IMG/VR virus record: IMGVR_UViG_3300021368_001595
Coordinates: 1 to 49,151 of that record
Length of the DNA: 49,151 nucleotides
Direction: 5' to 3' (one strand)
DNA from: a virus
Below the pieces are notes generated by a model. That model had not been told where the DNA came from, did no database searches, and was given only the letters and a program-made list of their open reading frames with translations. The position numbers and the translations under genes were made by a program. Positions 15,721-23,735 of this stretch are shown here, in pieces; the first letter of the stretch is position 1; every line of letters starts with the position of its first letter.

Positions 15721-16337
15721 ATGTTCAAAAATTCTCCTGCTTTGTACCTCTTTACCATATCTGCATAACTTTCGTGCGTAATTTTTATTCTAAGCACAGC
15801 ACGTTCAGCACTAATAGGATTCACACTATGTAATACTTTGCCATTAAAAATAGTAGGATGCTTGAAACTATACTCTAATTCATACAGTTTTTTATTTGTA
15901 GTATGCCTTTCTGCATCTGTGCCTTCCCAAAAGATAAGGTTGTTAAATTTTTCTCTCGGCAACAATGGACACATCATAGTGTAATCTAAATTTCTATCAG
16001 TATGTTTTCTAAATTCGTATCCAGGTTCATTAATTTGAAAGCTAATATCTGCATTACCTAGAGGTTTTAGGAAATTAAACTGTTTGACAAAATCATGAAT
16101 TACAGGATAATCTATCATTTGCTTGCCTTCATACATAGGACTATATATTGCTAGTAATCTACCATCAAATCCATCTACAAGTTTTTGTCTTTTATGAGTT
16201 AAATTTTTTTCGGCGGCTATTGCGGTTTTCCATTCGTTCCATTCTAAAGCACAATGTCGCATTTTCATATACAGTTCAGTCAATGCTTCAATATCGTAAT
16301 AGATTTCTTCAAATATTATATGGTGGTCATATATCAT
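15717..16337 (-). CDS. 2OG-Fe(II) oxygenase-like protein
   Basis: A 206-residue protein. HxD is H112/D114 in FRKHTDRN, the distal His is H170 in GKVLHSVNP, and R179 or R183 in AERAVLRIKI would bind 2-oxoglutarate. The pattern of a distal His followed about ten residues later by a basic residue within a strand is typical of prolyl-hydroxylase-type folds. It abuts the next oxygenase gene, whose stop lies one base before this start. Three oxygenases in a row open this operon; their layouts differ, so they are not recent copies. Confidence 0.8.
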   Translation of the reverse strand: MIYDHHIIFEEIYYDIEALTELYMKMRHCALEWNEWKTAIAAEKNLTHKRQKLVDGFDGRLLAIYSPMYEGKQMIDYPVIHDFVKQFNFLKPLGNADISFQINEPGYEFRKHTDRNLDYTMMCPLLPREKFNNLIFWEGTDAERHTTNKKLYELEYSFKHPTIFNGKVLHSVNPISAERAVLRIKITHESYADMVKRYKAGEFLNI

Positions 16338-17027
16338 TTAATCTCTCATTGTAAATATACTTAATCCAATTTTTCGTTTTACACCTTGGTCAAGAAAATT
16401 ACTAGCACAGTGTATTTGAAGGCTATCAAAAATTATTCCACTTCCTATAGTCCAAGGAAAATAACTTTGGATAGACAATCCTTTAAGCCATTCATCTTTG
16501 AGATGACTAAGCAATTCTGATTTTAGATTTTGTGGAATATCAGTTTCACTAAGGTTATCAACATTTGTGTATTCGGTCAATGGTTTGTTGTAATAAACTC
16601 TGGGGTCTTTTCTTCTGCCATTAAATAATTTTACTGGACCGTGATAATAATACTGATCAAAGAATACCAGCTTTGGTATTCCGTTTCCTTCAATATGCAA
16701 AGGTATTGTTATTGCTTTATATGTGTCAGGATAATCTGAATCATCGTCATTATGAAGAACGTGCGGCGTAGTAACATCAAAAATCTGTGCGGATCTTACT
16801 TGAAAGTCGCCAATTATATTTTTTAAACTTTCAACTATATCATCTATAACGCCTTGGCCGTGTTTGACATTTAATGTTTTAGGTCCTGTATTTTTTTCTA
16901 TAACTTCATCACTGTTATAGTAATGTGACAGCAAAAATTTTACTTTGTCATCACTTATTAAGTTCCAGGCTTGTACTGGACGTGAATGTGTTTCACGTAG
17001 TTTTGCTATTTGCTCCTTGGTTCTCAT
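16338..17027 (-). CDS. 2OG-Fe(II) oxygenase-like protein
   Basis: A 229-residue protein. The likely metal triad is H92, D94 (HVLHNDDDS) and H206 (LQIHCASN), with K217 or R218 in VKRKIGLSIF as the 2-oxoglutarate-binding residue. The wide insertion between the HxD and the distal His (about 110 residues) resembles phytanoyl-CoA-dioxygenase-like proteins more than the shorter neighbours, but this is uncertain. It is the second gene of the unit and is one base from the first. Its substrate is unknown. Confidence 0.75.
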   Translation of the reverse strand: MRTKEQIAKLRETHSRPVQAWNLISDDKVKFLLSHYYNSDEVIEKNTGPKTLNVKHGQGVIDDIVESLKNIIGDFQVRSAQIFDVTTPHVLHNDDDSDYPDTYKAITIPLHIEGNGIPKLVFFDQYYYHGPVKLFNGRRKDPRVYYNKPLTEYTNVDNLSETDIPQNLKSELLSHLKDEWLKGLSIQSYFPWTIGSGIIFDSLQIHCASNFLDQGVKRKIGLSIFTMRD

Positions 17028-17028
17028 T

Positions 17029-17790
17029 TTAATAATACTGTGTACAGCTCATTAATTTCATGACGTTTTCCCAAGTCTTAGGAACGTTTATAACCAAATG
17101 CACACTGTTATCTACCCATGCATGTGTCCTATGTGTTTTCCTAGTGTCAACATAATATGCACGACCTGGCACTATTGGCCATGTTTTTCCACCCATTTCC
17201 CATTCATAAGAATCCGGACCTGTTGCATTTGAAAGAAAAGCAACTATTCTAAATGTTTCTCTAGTCAATTGTGGGTCATCTTTGTGAGGTGGAAACCAAC
17301 CTCCTGCATTTACTTTTACCAGCATAGTACGACCTAAAGGCATAAAATATTCTAGCATAGGGTGCAATACAGGTAAGTCTTTGTACAGTTGGTTAGGCGT
17401 ATTAAAATCAGTTTCTCTCAATCTCCGGCCATGTCTTTTCCTTGCCTCAGGCATACTTAGTCCGTCATTATAATCATCGCCAGCAATACCAATTAAAGAT
17501 AATCCTTCCCTGTTATTAACAACTCCTTCTCGCCTTAGATAAGGAACCCATTTGTCGTTATAGGGTTCAATCTGTTTTTTAAAATTATATAAGTCAAAGG
17601 TAAAATTTAATGGTTCCCAAATATCTAGTGCTTGCAGTTGTAATTCACATTTTATATCTTCTTCGGTAGGTTCAAAGTTTTTTTTGTTAGAATTTAACCA
17701 TTTTTGGTAGTAGTTTCCTTGAATCCTTTGATTTGCTTTTGGTTGTAGTTGTATAGGGTTTCCGTTTTTATCTACTAAATTTTCTTCCAT
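17029..17790 (-). CDS. 2OG-Fe(II) oxygenase-like protein
   Basis: A 253-residue protein, first in its transcription unit. AAGGA lies 7 bases before the ATG and a GTAAATA late-type element about 30 bases upstream. HxD is H169/D171 (FPPHKDD); the distal His is H220 or H223 in TRKTHRTH. The PHKDD...F motif and TRKTH are shared in pattern with the oxygenase at 6491-7075. About 60 N-terminal residues are polar and probably an extension. The enzyme type is close to aspartyl/asparaginyl or prolyl hydroxylases by motif. The target could be a phage structural protein or a host factor, but neither is shown. Confidence 0.8.
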   Translation of the reverse strand: MEENLVDKNGNPIQLQPKANQRIQGNYYQKWLNSNKKNFEPTEEDIKCELQLQALDIWEPLNFTFDLYNFKKQIEPYNDKWVPYLRREGVVNNREGLSLIGIAGDDYNDGLSMPEARKRHGRRLRETDFNTPNQLYKDLPVLHPMLEYFMPLGRTMLVKVNAGGWFPPHKDDPQLTRETFRIVAFLSNATGPDSYEWEMGGKTWPIVPGRAYYVDTRKTHRTHAWVDNSVHLVINVPKTWENVMKLMSCTQYY

Positions 17791-17819
17791 GTTTTTTCCT
17801 TAGTCATAAAGCGTGTGTA

Positions 17820-17826
17820 TATTTAC
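17820..17826 (-). promoter_or_regulatory. Candidate late promoter (GTAAATA)
   Basis: On the minus strand AAAGTAAATATAC lies about 30 bases before the ATG at 17790 and just downstream of the candidate terminator hairpin. The core GTAAATA is one base from the CTAAATA-type late element of marine T4-like phages. The position in one of the few gaps of the window supports it. Confidence 0.45.
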
Positions 17827-17849
17827 TTTTGATATACAGCCCTGCAAAA

Positions 17850-17871
17850 TAATTTGACGTGTGTCAAATTA
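17850..17871 (-). terminator. Candidate hairpin terminator after the radical SAM block
   Basis: A 9-base-pair perfect stem (TAATTTGAC / GTCAAATTA) with a 4-base loop. On the minus strand it begins at the TAA stop of the radical SAM gene and is followed by ATTTTG. The stem is AT-rich and the U tract short, so it may be a weak or factor-assisted terminator. Confidence 0.45.
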
Positions 17872-19005
17872 AGTGTTAATTATATCAACAATACAATTGT
17901 CTAATATATTGTAATTTTGATTTCTTTTCTTATCATAAAGTTTTGTCTTTCTTGCAAACTCTTTAAGCAAAAAACTATCTTTATATTCTTGTTTACATTT
18001 AGTAAGGTATTGTAATATGTGTTTATTGCTGTTTCTTTCTATTGCTAGATTAATAATGTCATTTGGTAGATTTTTTACATTTAATTCACTTTTTGCATAT
18101 GGTTTTATATAACAATCAACATGCAATTCTTTTTCATATCCTATTCTTTTCAAGTATTTTTCAATATTGGGTATATCAAATATGTTGTAAATATTAAGCA
18201 ATGTAGAAATATTCAATGTAAACGTAGGACTAGTATGTTTTATTAAATTACGTAAATTAATATCCAGGTCTTCCCATTTGCCAGGATATCTTATATATTC
18301 ATAAACTTTGTCAAACCCATCAATACTAACATTTATTGTACATTGGTCAAAACTAAGTAACTTATCTAACACATTTTGATTTATTTGCAATCCATTAGTA
18401 GTAATTTTTATACCAAGTCCTTTGTTGTAATTGTTTTCAATACACCAGTCTAACAATTTAATAAAATGTTTTTGATAAAAAGGTTCACCTCCAGTTGTTT
18501 TTAATTCTTTAAGTCCGTTTTTAATTAGTTCTTTACAATATTCTAATTTTTCATCTTCTTTATATTTTTGATTTTTAATAGGAACATTGTGTATACGATC
18601 TTGTTGCGGAATGTTTTTTAGTAAGGAATTTATTAAACTACTACTCAAAGGACTACACATTCTACATGCAAGGTTGCATGTATTATTAAATTTTATATCA
18701 GCTGTTAACACTGTTGTGGGTTCTAAATTATAGTTGACCTCAGTATATTTTTTAACAAACTTCTGTCTACTACTTTCAATGCCTACATCTTCTTGTCTAT
18801 AACAAACTTCGCATACTTTTGGTCTTATGTTGTCACGCATATATTTACGAGTTAGAATATGATCTTTAGAAAAAATTCCGTTTTTTATATCGTTTCCAGA
18901 CCAATTGCCTATATCACTTCTAAGATCAGTTCTACAACAAGGTACAGCTTTAGAACTTACTTTTACACAAAAATGATTCCACAACAACGGACATGCTGTT
19001 TCCAT
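17869..19005 (-). CDS. Radical SAM protein, N-terminal twitch type (1 of 13)
   Basis: A 378-residue protein from ATG 19005, which overlaps the preceding TGA; GTG 19008 is an unneeded longer start. N-terminal cysteines in CPLLWNHFC, PCC and CEVC (about 5-70) form the N-terminal half-SPASM (twitch) region that would hold an auxiliary FeS cluster. The radical SAM motif is CNLACRMC (110-117), followed by TGGEPF, the SAM amino-group motif. The family opens SAM reductively to a 5'-deoxyadenosyl radical, often to modify peptides. The substrate is unknown. The last gene of the radical SAM array; its stop lies within a hairpin. Confidence 0.88.
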   Translation of the reverse strand: METACPLLWNHFCVKVSSKAVPCCRTDLRSDIGNWSGNDIKNGIFSKDHILTRKYMRDNIRPKVCEVCYRQEDVGIESSRQKFVKKYTEVNYNLEPTTVLTADIKFNNTCNLACRMCSPLSSSLINSLLKNIPQQDRIHNVPIKNQKYKEDEKLEYCKELIKNGLKELKTTGGEPFYQKHFIKLLDWCIENNYNKGLGIKITTNGLQINQNVLDKLLSFDQCTINVSIDGFDKVYEYIRYPGKWEDLDINLRNLIKHTSPTFTLNISTLLNIYNIFDIPNIEKYLKRIGYEKELHVDCYIKPYAKSELNVKNLPNDIINLAIERNSNKHILQYLTKCKQEYKDSFLLKEFARKTKLYDKKRNQNYNILDNCIVDIINT

Positions 19006-20117
19006 CACACTTTCCTTTTTGGAATTTTGCTATCTGCTGAACTTACGCAACTTTTTGTAATACACGTTTTTGGCTCTTTAAATAGGTTAAAGCCCGTCTC
19101 GATGTTACCAAGGGGTGCATCATGGCAAGAATAGCTTCTTTTTACCGAACCGTCAGGCTCCCGTATTATTATTCCGCTAAAACCGGCGTTACATGCCCAT
19201 CCTTCAAAATTGTTGAAATTAAAGGCATTAAAGCGTTCTGCTTGGTCCATATACCATTTTTTACCTTTAGAGTCTTGTAATTCTACTTGCATGTGCCAAG
19301 GAACACTAGCATCATTTGTGCCGTTTATTCCTTTAGGTATTTCGAATGACGGTTTAGGTCTTTCCTGCCATTTACGTTTGTTTTCTGTGTAGGCTCGTTG
19401 TGGCATACCGTTCCACAGTCGTTCAAGCTGATCCTTAGTGTATCCATCAACCACCCTTGACGCAGTCGGATCCGATTGAGGCTTGAGCGTGACATTGATT
19501 CCTTGTTCGTGGAAGAACAGAGCATTTTCCCAATCTCTTTCAAACCATTCTGGAACCATAACTTGATTGATTGTAATTTGTACATCGTGTTCTTGACACA
19601 GGATTAATTTGTCTGCGAACTCCTGCATCTTCTCCTTTGTGTTTACATGTTCTGTGTGCAGACTTGCTGTAATACTTGCTCTATGGAAGGCCTTTGCATA
19701 CTCTACATAAGTTTTAAACCATTTCATATTCCTTGAACAGTTTGATGTCATGTGTATGCTTGTGTAATTTGTGTTTTCTACATCATCTGCTAGATGTTTT
19801 AGTATGTCCAAGTATCCAGGATGGAAAGTAGGCTCTCCTCCCGACAAGGAGAAGTGGAAAGAGTTGAAGCCGTTGAGTCTGGCTTGACGTTTAATTTCAT
19901 CCACTGTAAGCAAGCAGAGCTCGGTAGGACGGTGGTCTTTACGATCGCTTCTTGCGTAAGGCCAACAGTAGGAACATCTGTAGTTGCAGAATCTACCAAG
20001 TAACCATGATACTGTAAAAAGATCACGATAAAGCAGAGTCCGTTGACCAACACTGACAATATCATCAAATGGGATCTTAGTGAAATCATAATTGCTCCAT
20101 TTTAAATCTTCACTCAT
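19005..20117 (-). CDS. Radical SAM protein with SPASM-like C terminus (2 of 13)
   Basis: A 370-residue protein. The cluster motif is CNYRCSYC (44-51), with a GGEPT motif at 93-97. The C terminus has WACNAG, a DGSVKRSYSC segment and LGNI, an arrangement like SPASM proteins that use a formatted peptide or protein substrate. It lies directly behind an exact sigma70 promoter whose -10 ends 5 bases before this ATG, so the transcript would be nearly leaderless unless a downstream start is used. An AAGGTG 13 bases upstream overlaps the promoter spacer. Its codon and base use look slightly more GC-rich than its neighbours by eye. Confidence 0.88.
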   Translation of the reverse strand: MSEDLKWSNYDFTKIPFDDIVSVGQRTLLYRDLFTVSWLLGRFCNYRCSYCWPYARSDRKDHRPTELCLLTVDEIKRQARLNGFNSFHFSLSGGEPTFHPGYLDILKHLADDVENTNYTSIHMTSNCSRNMKWFKTYVEYAKAFHRASITASLHTEHVNTKEKMQEFADKLILCQEHDVQITINQVMVPEWFERDWENALFFHEQGINVTLKPQSDPTASRVVDGYTKDQLERLWNGMPQRAYTENKRKWQERPKPSFEIPKGINGTNDASVPWHMQVELQDSKGKKWYMDQAERFNAFNFNNFEGWACNAGFSGIIIREPDGSVKRSYSCHDAPLGNIETGFNLFKEPKTCITKSCVSSADSKIPKRKV

Positions 20118-20122
20118 GATAT

Positions 20123-20151
20123 ATTATAGCACCTTTATATAAACTTGTCAA
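20123..20151 (-). promoter_or_regulatory. Exact sigma70 consensus promoter
   Basis: On the minus strand TTGACA (20151-20146), a 17-base spacer and TATAAT (20128-20123) match the consensus at all 12 positions with ideal spacing. The -35 begins at the base right after the TAG stop of the upstream radical SAM gene. It would drive the genes at 20117-17869. The predicted start falls at about the A of the ATG. Confidence 0.75.
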
Positions 20152-21093
20152 CTATAGTTTATCTTTGATAAACGTATCTCTTTTATTTTGTTTACATACT
20201 TTTTCGCAACGTGGAATTCTATTATCAGATGTCCAACTATTTTGTATATCTGTCCAAACTTTTCCGTTTATTGCTTGTTCTAAACTTACATTTTTTAAAT
20301 TTATGTCAGACATATAATCGTTATCACGTAATATTTCTTCAAACCTATCTTTTGTTTTTCCGCTTACTGGGTATTCTAACATTTTTGCATTGAGATGACA
20401 ACAGGGTATGACATTACCCATATGGTTTACAAATATACGTTTTTGATTTGCATACTTACAACTTATGCAAGTAGATTCTTCTACTTCTATTTTTTTATGT
20501 TTTACGCCGCCTGTGTCTTTCCTATGGCTGATTATAGTTTTGAATGCTTTGAATCCTTCATCTTTGGCCATCTGCCTTGCTATTTCAAGCTGATGTTCGT
20601 TATGCTCAAAACTTATGAACTGCCAGTTTGCTTTTCCGCCAGCGGCAATAAATGCTCTATAGTTTTGCTGTACTTTTTTAAATTTAGAACCTTCTCTGTA
20701 TACTTCAGATAATTCGTCGCTTCCGTCTATTCCCCAAGTCACTCTATGACTGTTAGGTAATATTCCTGCAAGTTCAGTCCACCATTTTGTAGTACGCAAA
20801 CTACCATTTGTTGCTACATTTATATGTACGTCCCAATCAGCAAAATGTTTTACAATATCAAAAAATTGAGGATGGCTACAAGGTTCGTCAACACTACCGC
20901 AAAAATTAATAATTTTCATATTAGGAAACATCTGCTTTTGAAACTTTTCTTTAATAGTTTCAAAATCAAGATATGTTTTGTTCAATATTTGATCTGCGTA
21001 TTTAGATTCAACACGAAAACAGCCTTTACATTTTATATTGCAAAAACTTGTAAGTTCTATGTCGATCCATTCTAAGGTATCAGCTGTCCACAT
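20152..21093 (-). CDS. Radical SAM/SPASM protein, short N terminus (3 of 13)
   Basis: A 313-residue protein. The cluster motif CNIKCKGC begins at C18 and lies almost at the N terminus. In place of GGEP it has CGSVDEP (65-71). A SFEHNEHQ motif follows in the middle, shared with two other members. The C-terminal SPASM region has CISCKYAN, then GNVIPCC, then CEKVC near the end, enough cysteines for auxiliary clusters. SPASM enzymes often act on peptides. It is one of four members of this subtype here. Its TAG stop touches the sigma70 promoter. Confidence 0.88.
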   Translation of the reverse strand: MWTADTLEWIDIELTSFCNIKCKGCFRVESKYADQILNKTYLDFETIKEKFQKQMFPNMKIINFCGSVDEPCSHPQFFDIVKHFADWDVHINVATNGSLRTTKWWTELAGILPNSHRVTWGIDGSDELSEVYREGSKFKKVQQNYRAFIAAGGKANWQFISFEHNEHQLEIARQMAKDEGFKAFKTIISHRKDTGGVKHKKIEVEESTCISCKYANQKRIFVNHMGNVIPCCHLNAKMLEYPVSGKTKDRFEEILRDNDYMSDINLKNVSLEQAINGKVWTDIQNSWTSDNRIPRCEKVCKQNKRDTFIKDKL

Positions 21094-22492
21094 CTTTGAA
21101 AATATCTCTCATTTCTGGAAATGTATCTGCAAATTTTATTCCTCTTTGCTCGTCACAAAGTTCTAAAAATTCTTTCATTTCAGGCAGACGTACACTCCAA
21201 TCTTCACTATCCATAAAACTTAAAATTCCTTCTAAGCGTTTAATACCATATTCTGCATCTCTCCATGTATCGTAGTCAACTTTGCCTTTGTGCCAACTAG
21301 GAACACCTAGTTCCCAATTCTTTTCCCACCAAGGATACCATGATTCATATTTACGATGACATTCCTCTTTAAACCATTTAGGCAAAACTTTTACATTCAA
21401 ATGCCCAGGCCAATATACAAAGTGTTGGCTTATTCCACCTGCACCAAACGGCCACATATTAATTTTGCGGAAGCCTTGTTCTAGTTTCCATTGTATCAAA
21501 TCTGGAAGATAATATACATTAAGAGCTTGTACTGCACAAGCAATAGTAACTTCTACATTGTCAGTTGTTTCTTTATCCAGTCTATGAAATGTGTTTACCT
21601 GATTATCCCATTCGCTTGGATAACGTATGTAACTGTTCATTTCTTTGATGCTGTCAATGCTGTAATGGAACCTTACTAACTTGAAATGACTCCAAAGTTC
21701 AAATAAATCTTCACGCCATTCTACGCCATTTGAATTGTAGCGTAATTCTAGATCTTTGGCATATCCCATCTTGATAGCATGTTCAAGTATTTCGTAGTGT
21801 TCTTCAATAATAAGACTTTCGCCACCAGCAAAATAAATCTGTTGCATACTTGGCATCTGCTCATAGAACTGTTTCCAGAATGTTGGATTTTGTTTATGCC
21901 AGTTGTAACTACTACCGTTGGTACTACCTTTATCTTTCCATTGCATAATCTCTTTTAGTGATTCATTTTTTACCGCAGGAAAAATTGCTTTGTAATCTTT
22001 GATCCAACCCGAGCTGTCATGTGGACTACACATCACACATGCAAGTTGACATTTCGTTCCGAAACGTAAATCAATATAAGCTAAGTTTGGCGGCACACTA
22101 CCGTCTTCGTTTGTTTCTTCTAATATCTTGTTAAGATTAACACGCTTACTCCAATACCTAGTTTCCCATTGGCGTTTGCTACGATGTCCAGCCGCTTCCT
22201 CTTTGTAACACTTCAAACAACTAGGGGGCTGTTCGCCATTAAGCATTTGTAAGCGCACATTTTTCATGTAGTCACTGTTCCATGCTGTTTCAAAGTCACT
22301 CACGTTTAGATTGTTAGGTTTGCCGTCGTCGGTTTTGAGAATGCCTACTTGGCCGCCATGTTCTTTGTCATTTGTAGGACCAACCGAACTAGCATTTGCT
22401 GTACAGCATACACGCATACTGCCGTCTGGTCTTGTGCTGAGATGTACCCAGGGTAATAAGCAAAAAGTGTCTGAAGGATATTTATTGTTCAT
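21080..22492 (-). CDS. Radical SAM protein, N-terminal twitch type (4 of 13)
   Basis: A 470-residue protein, the longest of the array. The N terminus has FCLLPWVH, VCC and CLKC (about 10-95), the N-twitch cysteines. The radical SAM motif is CQLACVMC (C148, C152, C155), with AGGESL as the GGE motif. The extra length is in the C-terminal 150 residues, which are Trp- and charge-rich (WYPWWEKNW) without a cysteine cluster, and are likely the substrate-recognition part. It overlaps the gene at 20152-21093 by 14 bases. The function is not known. Confidence 0.88.
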   Translation of the reverse strand: MNNKYPSDTFCLLPWVHLSTRPDGSMRVCCTANASSVGPTNDKEHGGQVGILKTDDGKPNNLNVSDFETAWNSDYMKNVRLQMLNGEQPPSCLKCYKEEAAGHRSKRQWETRYWSKRVNLNKILEETNEDGSVPPNLAYIDLRFGTKCQLACVMCSPHDSSGWIKDYKAIFPAVKNESLKEIMQWKDKGSTNGSSYNWHKQNPTFWKQFYEQMPSMQQIYFAGGESLIIEEHYEILEHAIKMGYAKDLELRYNSNGVEWREDLFELWSHFKLVRFHYSIDSIKEMNSYIRYPSEWDNQVNTFHRLDKETTDNVEVTIACAVQALNVYYLPDLIQWKLEQGFRKINMWPFGAGGISQHFVYWPGHLNVKVLPKWFKEECHRKYESWYPWWEKNWELGVPSWHKGKVDYDTWRDAEYGIKRLEGILSFMDSEDWSVRLPEMKEFLELCDEQRGIKFADTFPEMRDIFKDVDS

Positions 22493-22505
22493 ACTGTACT
22501 TATTT

Positions 22506-23735
22506 TTAACATATGCCCTCTAATTGTTTATTGACTTGCATTAATTTTTCATCACGACTTCTTGTTTCTGATCCGCAATGCTTTCCACATCTTACTATCC
22601 GAGGAAATTTTTTATCAAAAGTTGTATTGTCAAAACTTTTGTTTAAATCATTTGTGAAAAATCTATGGTCCATAATTTCAGATAAAGTATGGAACTTTAC
22701 ATTGTTCCACTCAGCTTCATACTGATTCTCATAGTGAGACAACCGTTCATAGTCACGTCTATCGCTTATCCAGTCGTATTCTTTTGATTCATGAGGTTGT
22801 ATTGGATAATGATAAAATGTGCTGAAATAACAACACTGCCAAACCCTGCCTGTATAGTCTATACTAATTTGACGTTTATTAAACCATTCGCACTCGATCT
22901 CAGTATTGTTTATATTTTCTTTTACTGAACGTTTATACCAAGGTTTATTAGGATATTCGCCTCCTATTTTTTTATCTTCAGGTATTACTAGATCTGCATA
23001 CTGAGAAATTGTTTTGATATCTTCTTTGTTTATATTTTTCTTTTTTTGGCTCAAATTATCTATTTTTACTTTATTGGTATTATGGCGCAATCTAGATCTT
23101 CTAATTTTAAATTTATGAAATCCTAGCTGTTTAGCCATTGCTTTTGCTTTTTCTATTTGATGTTCGTTATGTTCAAATGCAATGAAACTCCAAACACATC
23201 TCACGCCACTTGCTATACATGTTTTAGCATTTTCTATAACTTTATCAAAATTAACTCCTCGTCTATACATTTGGTGTGTATCATCGTCAACACCATCTAA
23301 TGCAAAAACAATTACACTAGTTTTATCATATTTTTGTTTTATAATTTTGCACAAAGACGACCACCATTTTTCGTCATGTAATCCACCGTTTGTTTCACAC
23401 ATAAAACGTAATTTTTCTGTCAGTTTATTTTTTAATCTATGTTGGGAAAACTTGTTTACATTATCAGCAATTTTATCTACTATTGTAAGACAATCAGGAT
23501 GAAGTATAAAATCTCCGTATGTTCCTGTAAAGTTTATATAACGTGCATTTTGTGATACGTCTTTATCAAAAATATTGTCTACAAATACTTTATCTAATAA
23601 ACCTGCTGATCCAACTTCTATAAAAGGATTTATTTCATCTGTACCTTGAACAAATCTTTGGCAATCTAAACATCTGCTGTTGCAATTACTTGTTATTTCT
23701 AGATGTATTCCTTGGTCGTGCATATCAAATTGCAT
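22506..23735 (-). CDS. Radical SAM/SPASM protein (5 of 13)
   Basis: A 409-residue protein. ATG 23735 is chosen rather than 23753 because it places the cluster motif at C18, C22, C25 (CNSRCLDC), exactly as in the three other members of this subtype. The GGE motif is replaced by TGTYGDF, the most degenerate of the set. It retains SFIAFEHNEHQ. A Lys-rich insertion (about 205-260) precedes the SPASM region with CEWFN, TGRVWQCC and CGKHC. Overlap with the upstream gene is 11 bases. An enzyme with a weak SAM amino-group motif may bind SAM differently or have a changed role. Confidence 0.85.
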   Translation of the reverse strand: MQFDMHDQGIHLEITSNCNSRCLDCQRFVQGTDEINPFIEVGSAGLLDKVFVDNIFDKDVSQNARYINFTGTYGDFILHPDCLTIVDKIADNVNKFSQHRLKNKLTEKLRFMCETNGGLHDEKWWSSLCKIIKQKYDKTSVIVFALDGVDDDTHQMYRRGVNFDKVIENAKTCIASGVRCVWSFIAFEHNEHQIEKAKAMAKQLGFHKFKIRRSRLRHNTNKVKIDNLSQKKKNINKEDIKTISQYADLVIPEDKKIGGEYPNKPWYKRSVKENINNTEIECEWFNKRQISIDYTGRVWQCCYFSTFYHYPIQPHESKEYDWISDRRDYERLSHYENQYEAEWNNVKFHTLSEIMDHRFFTNDLNKSFDNTTFDKKFPRIVRCGKHCGSETRSRDEKLMQVNKQLEGIC

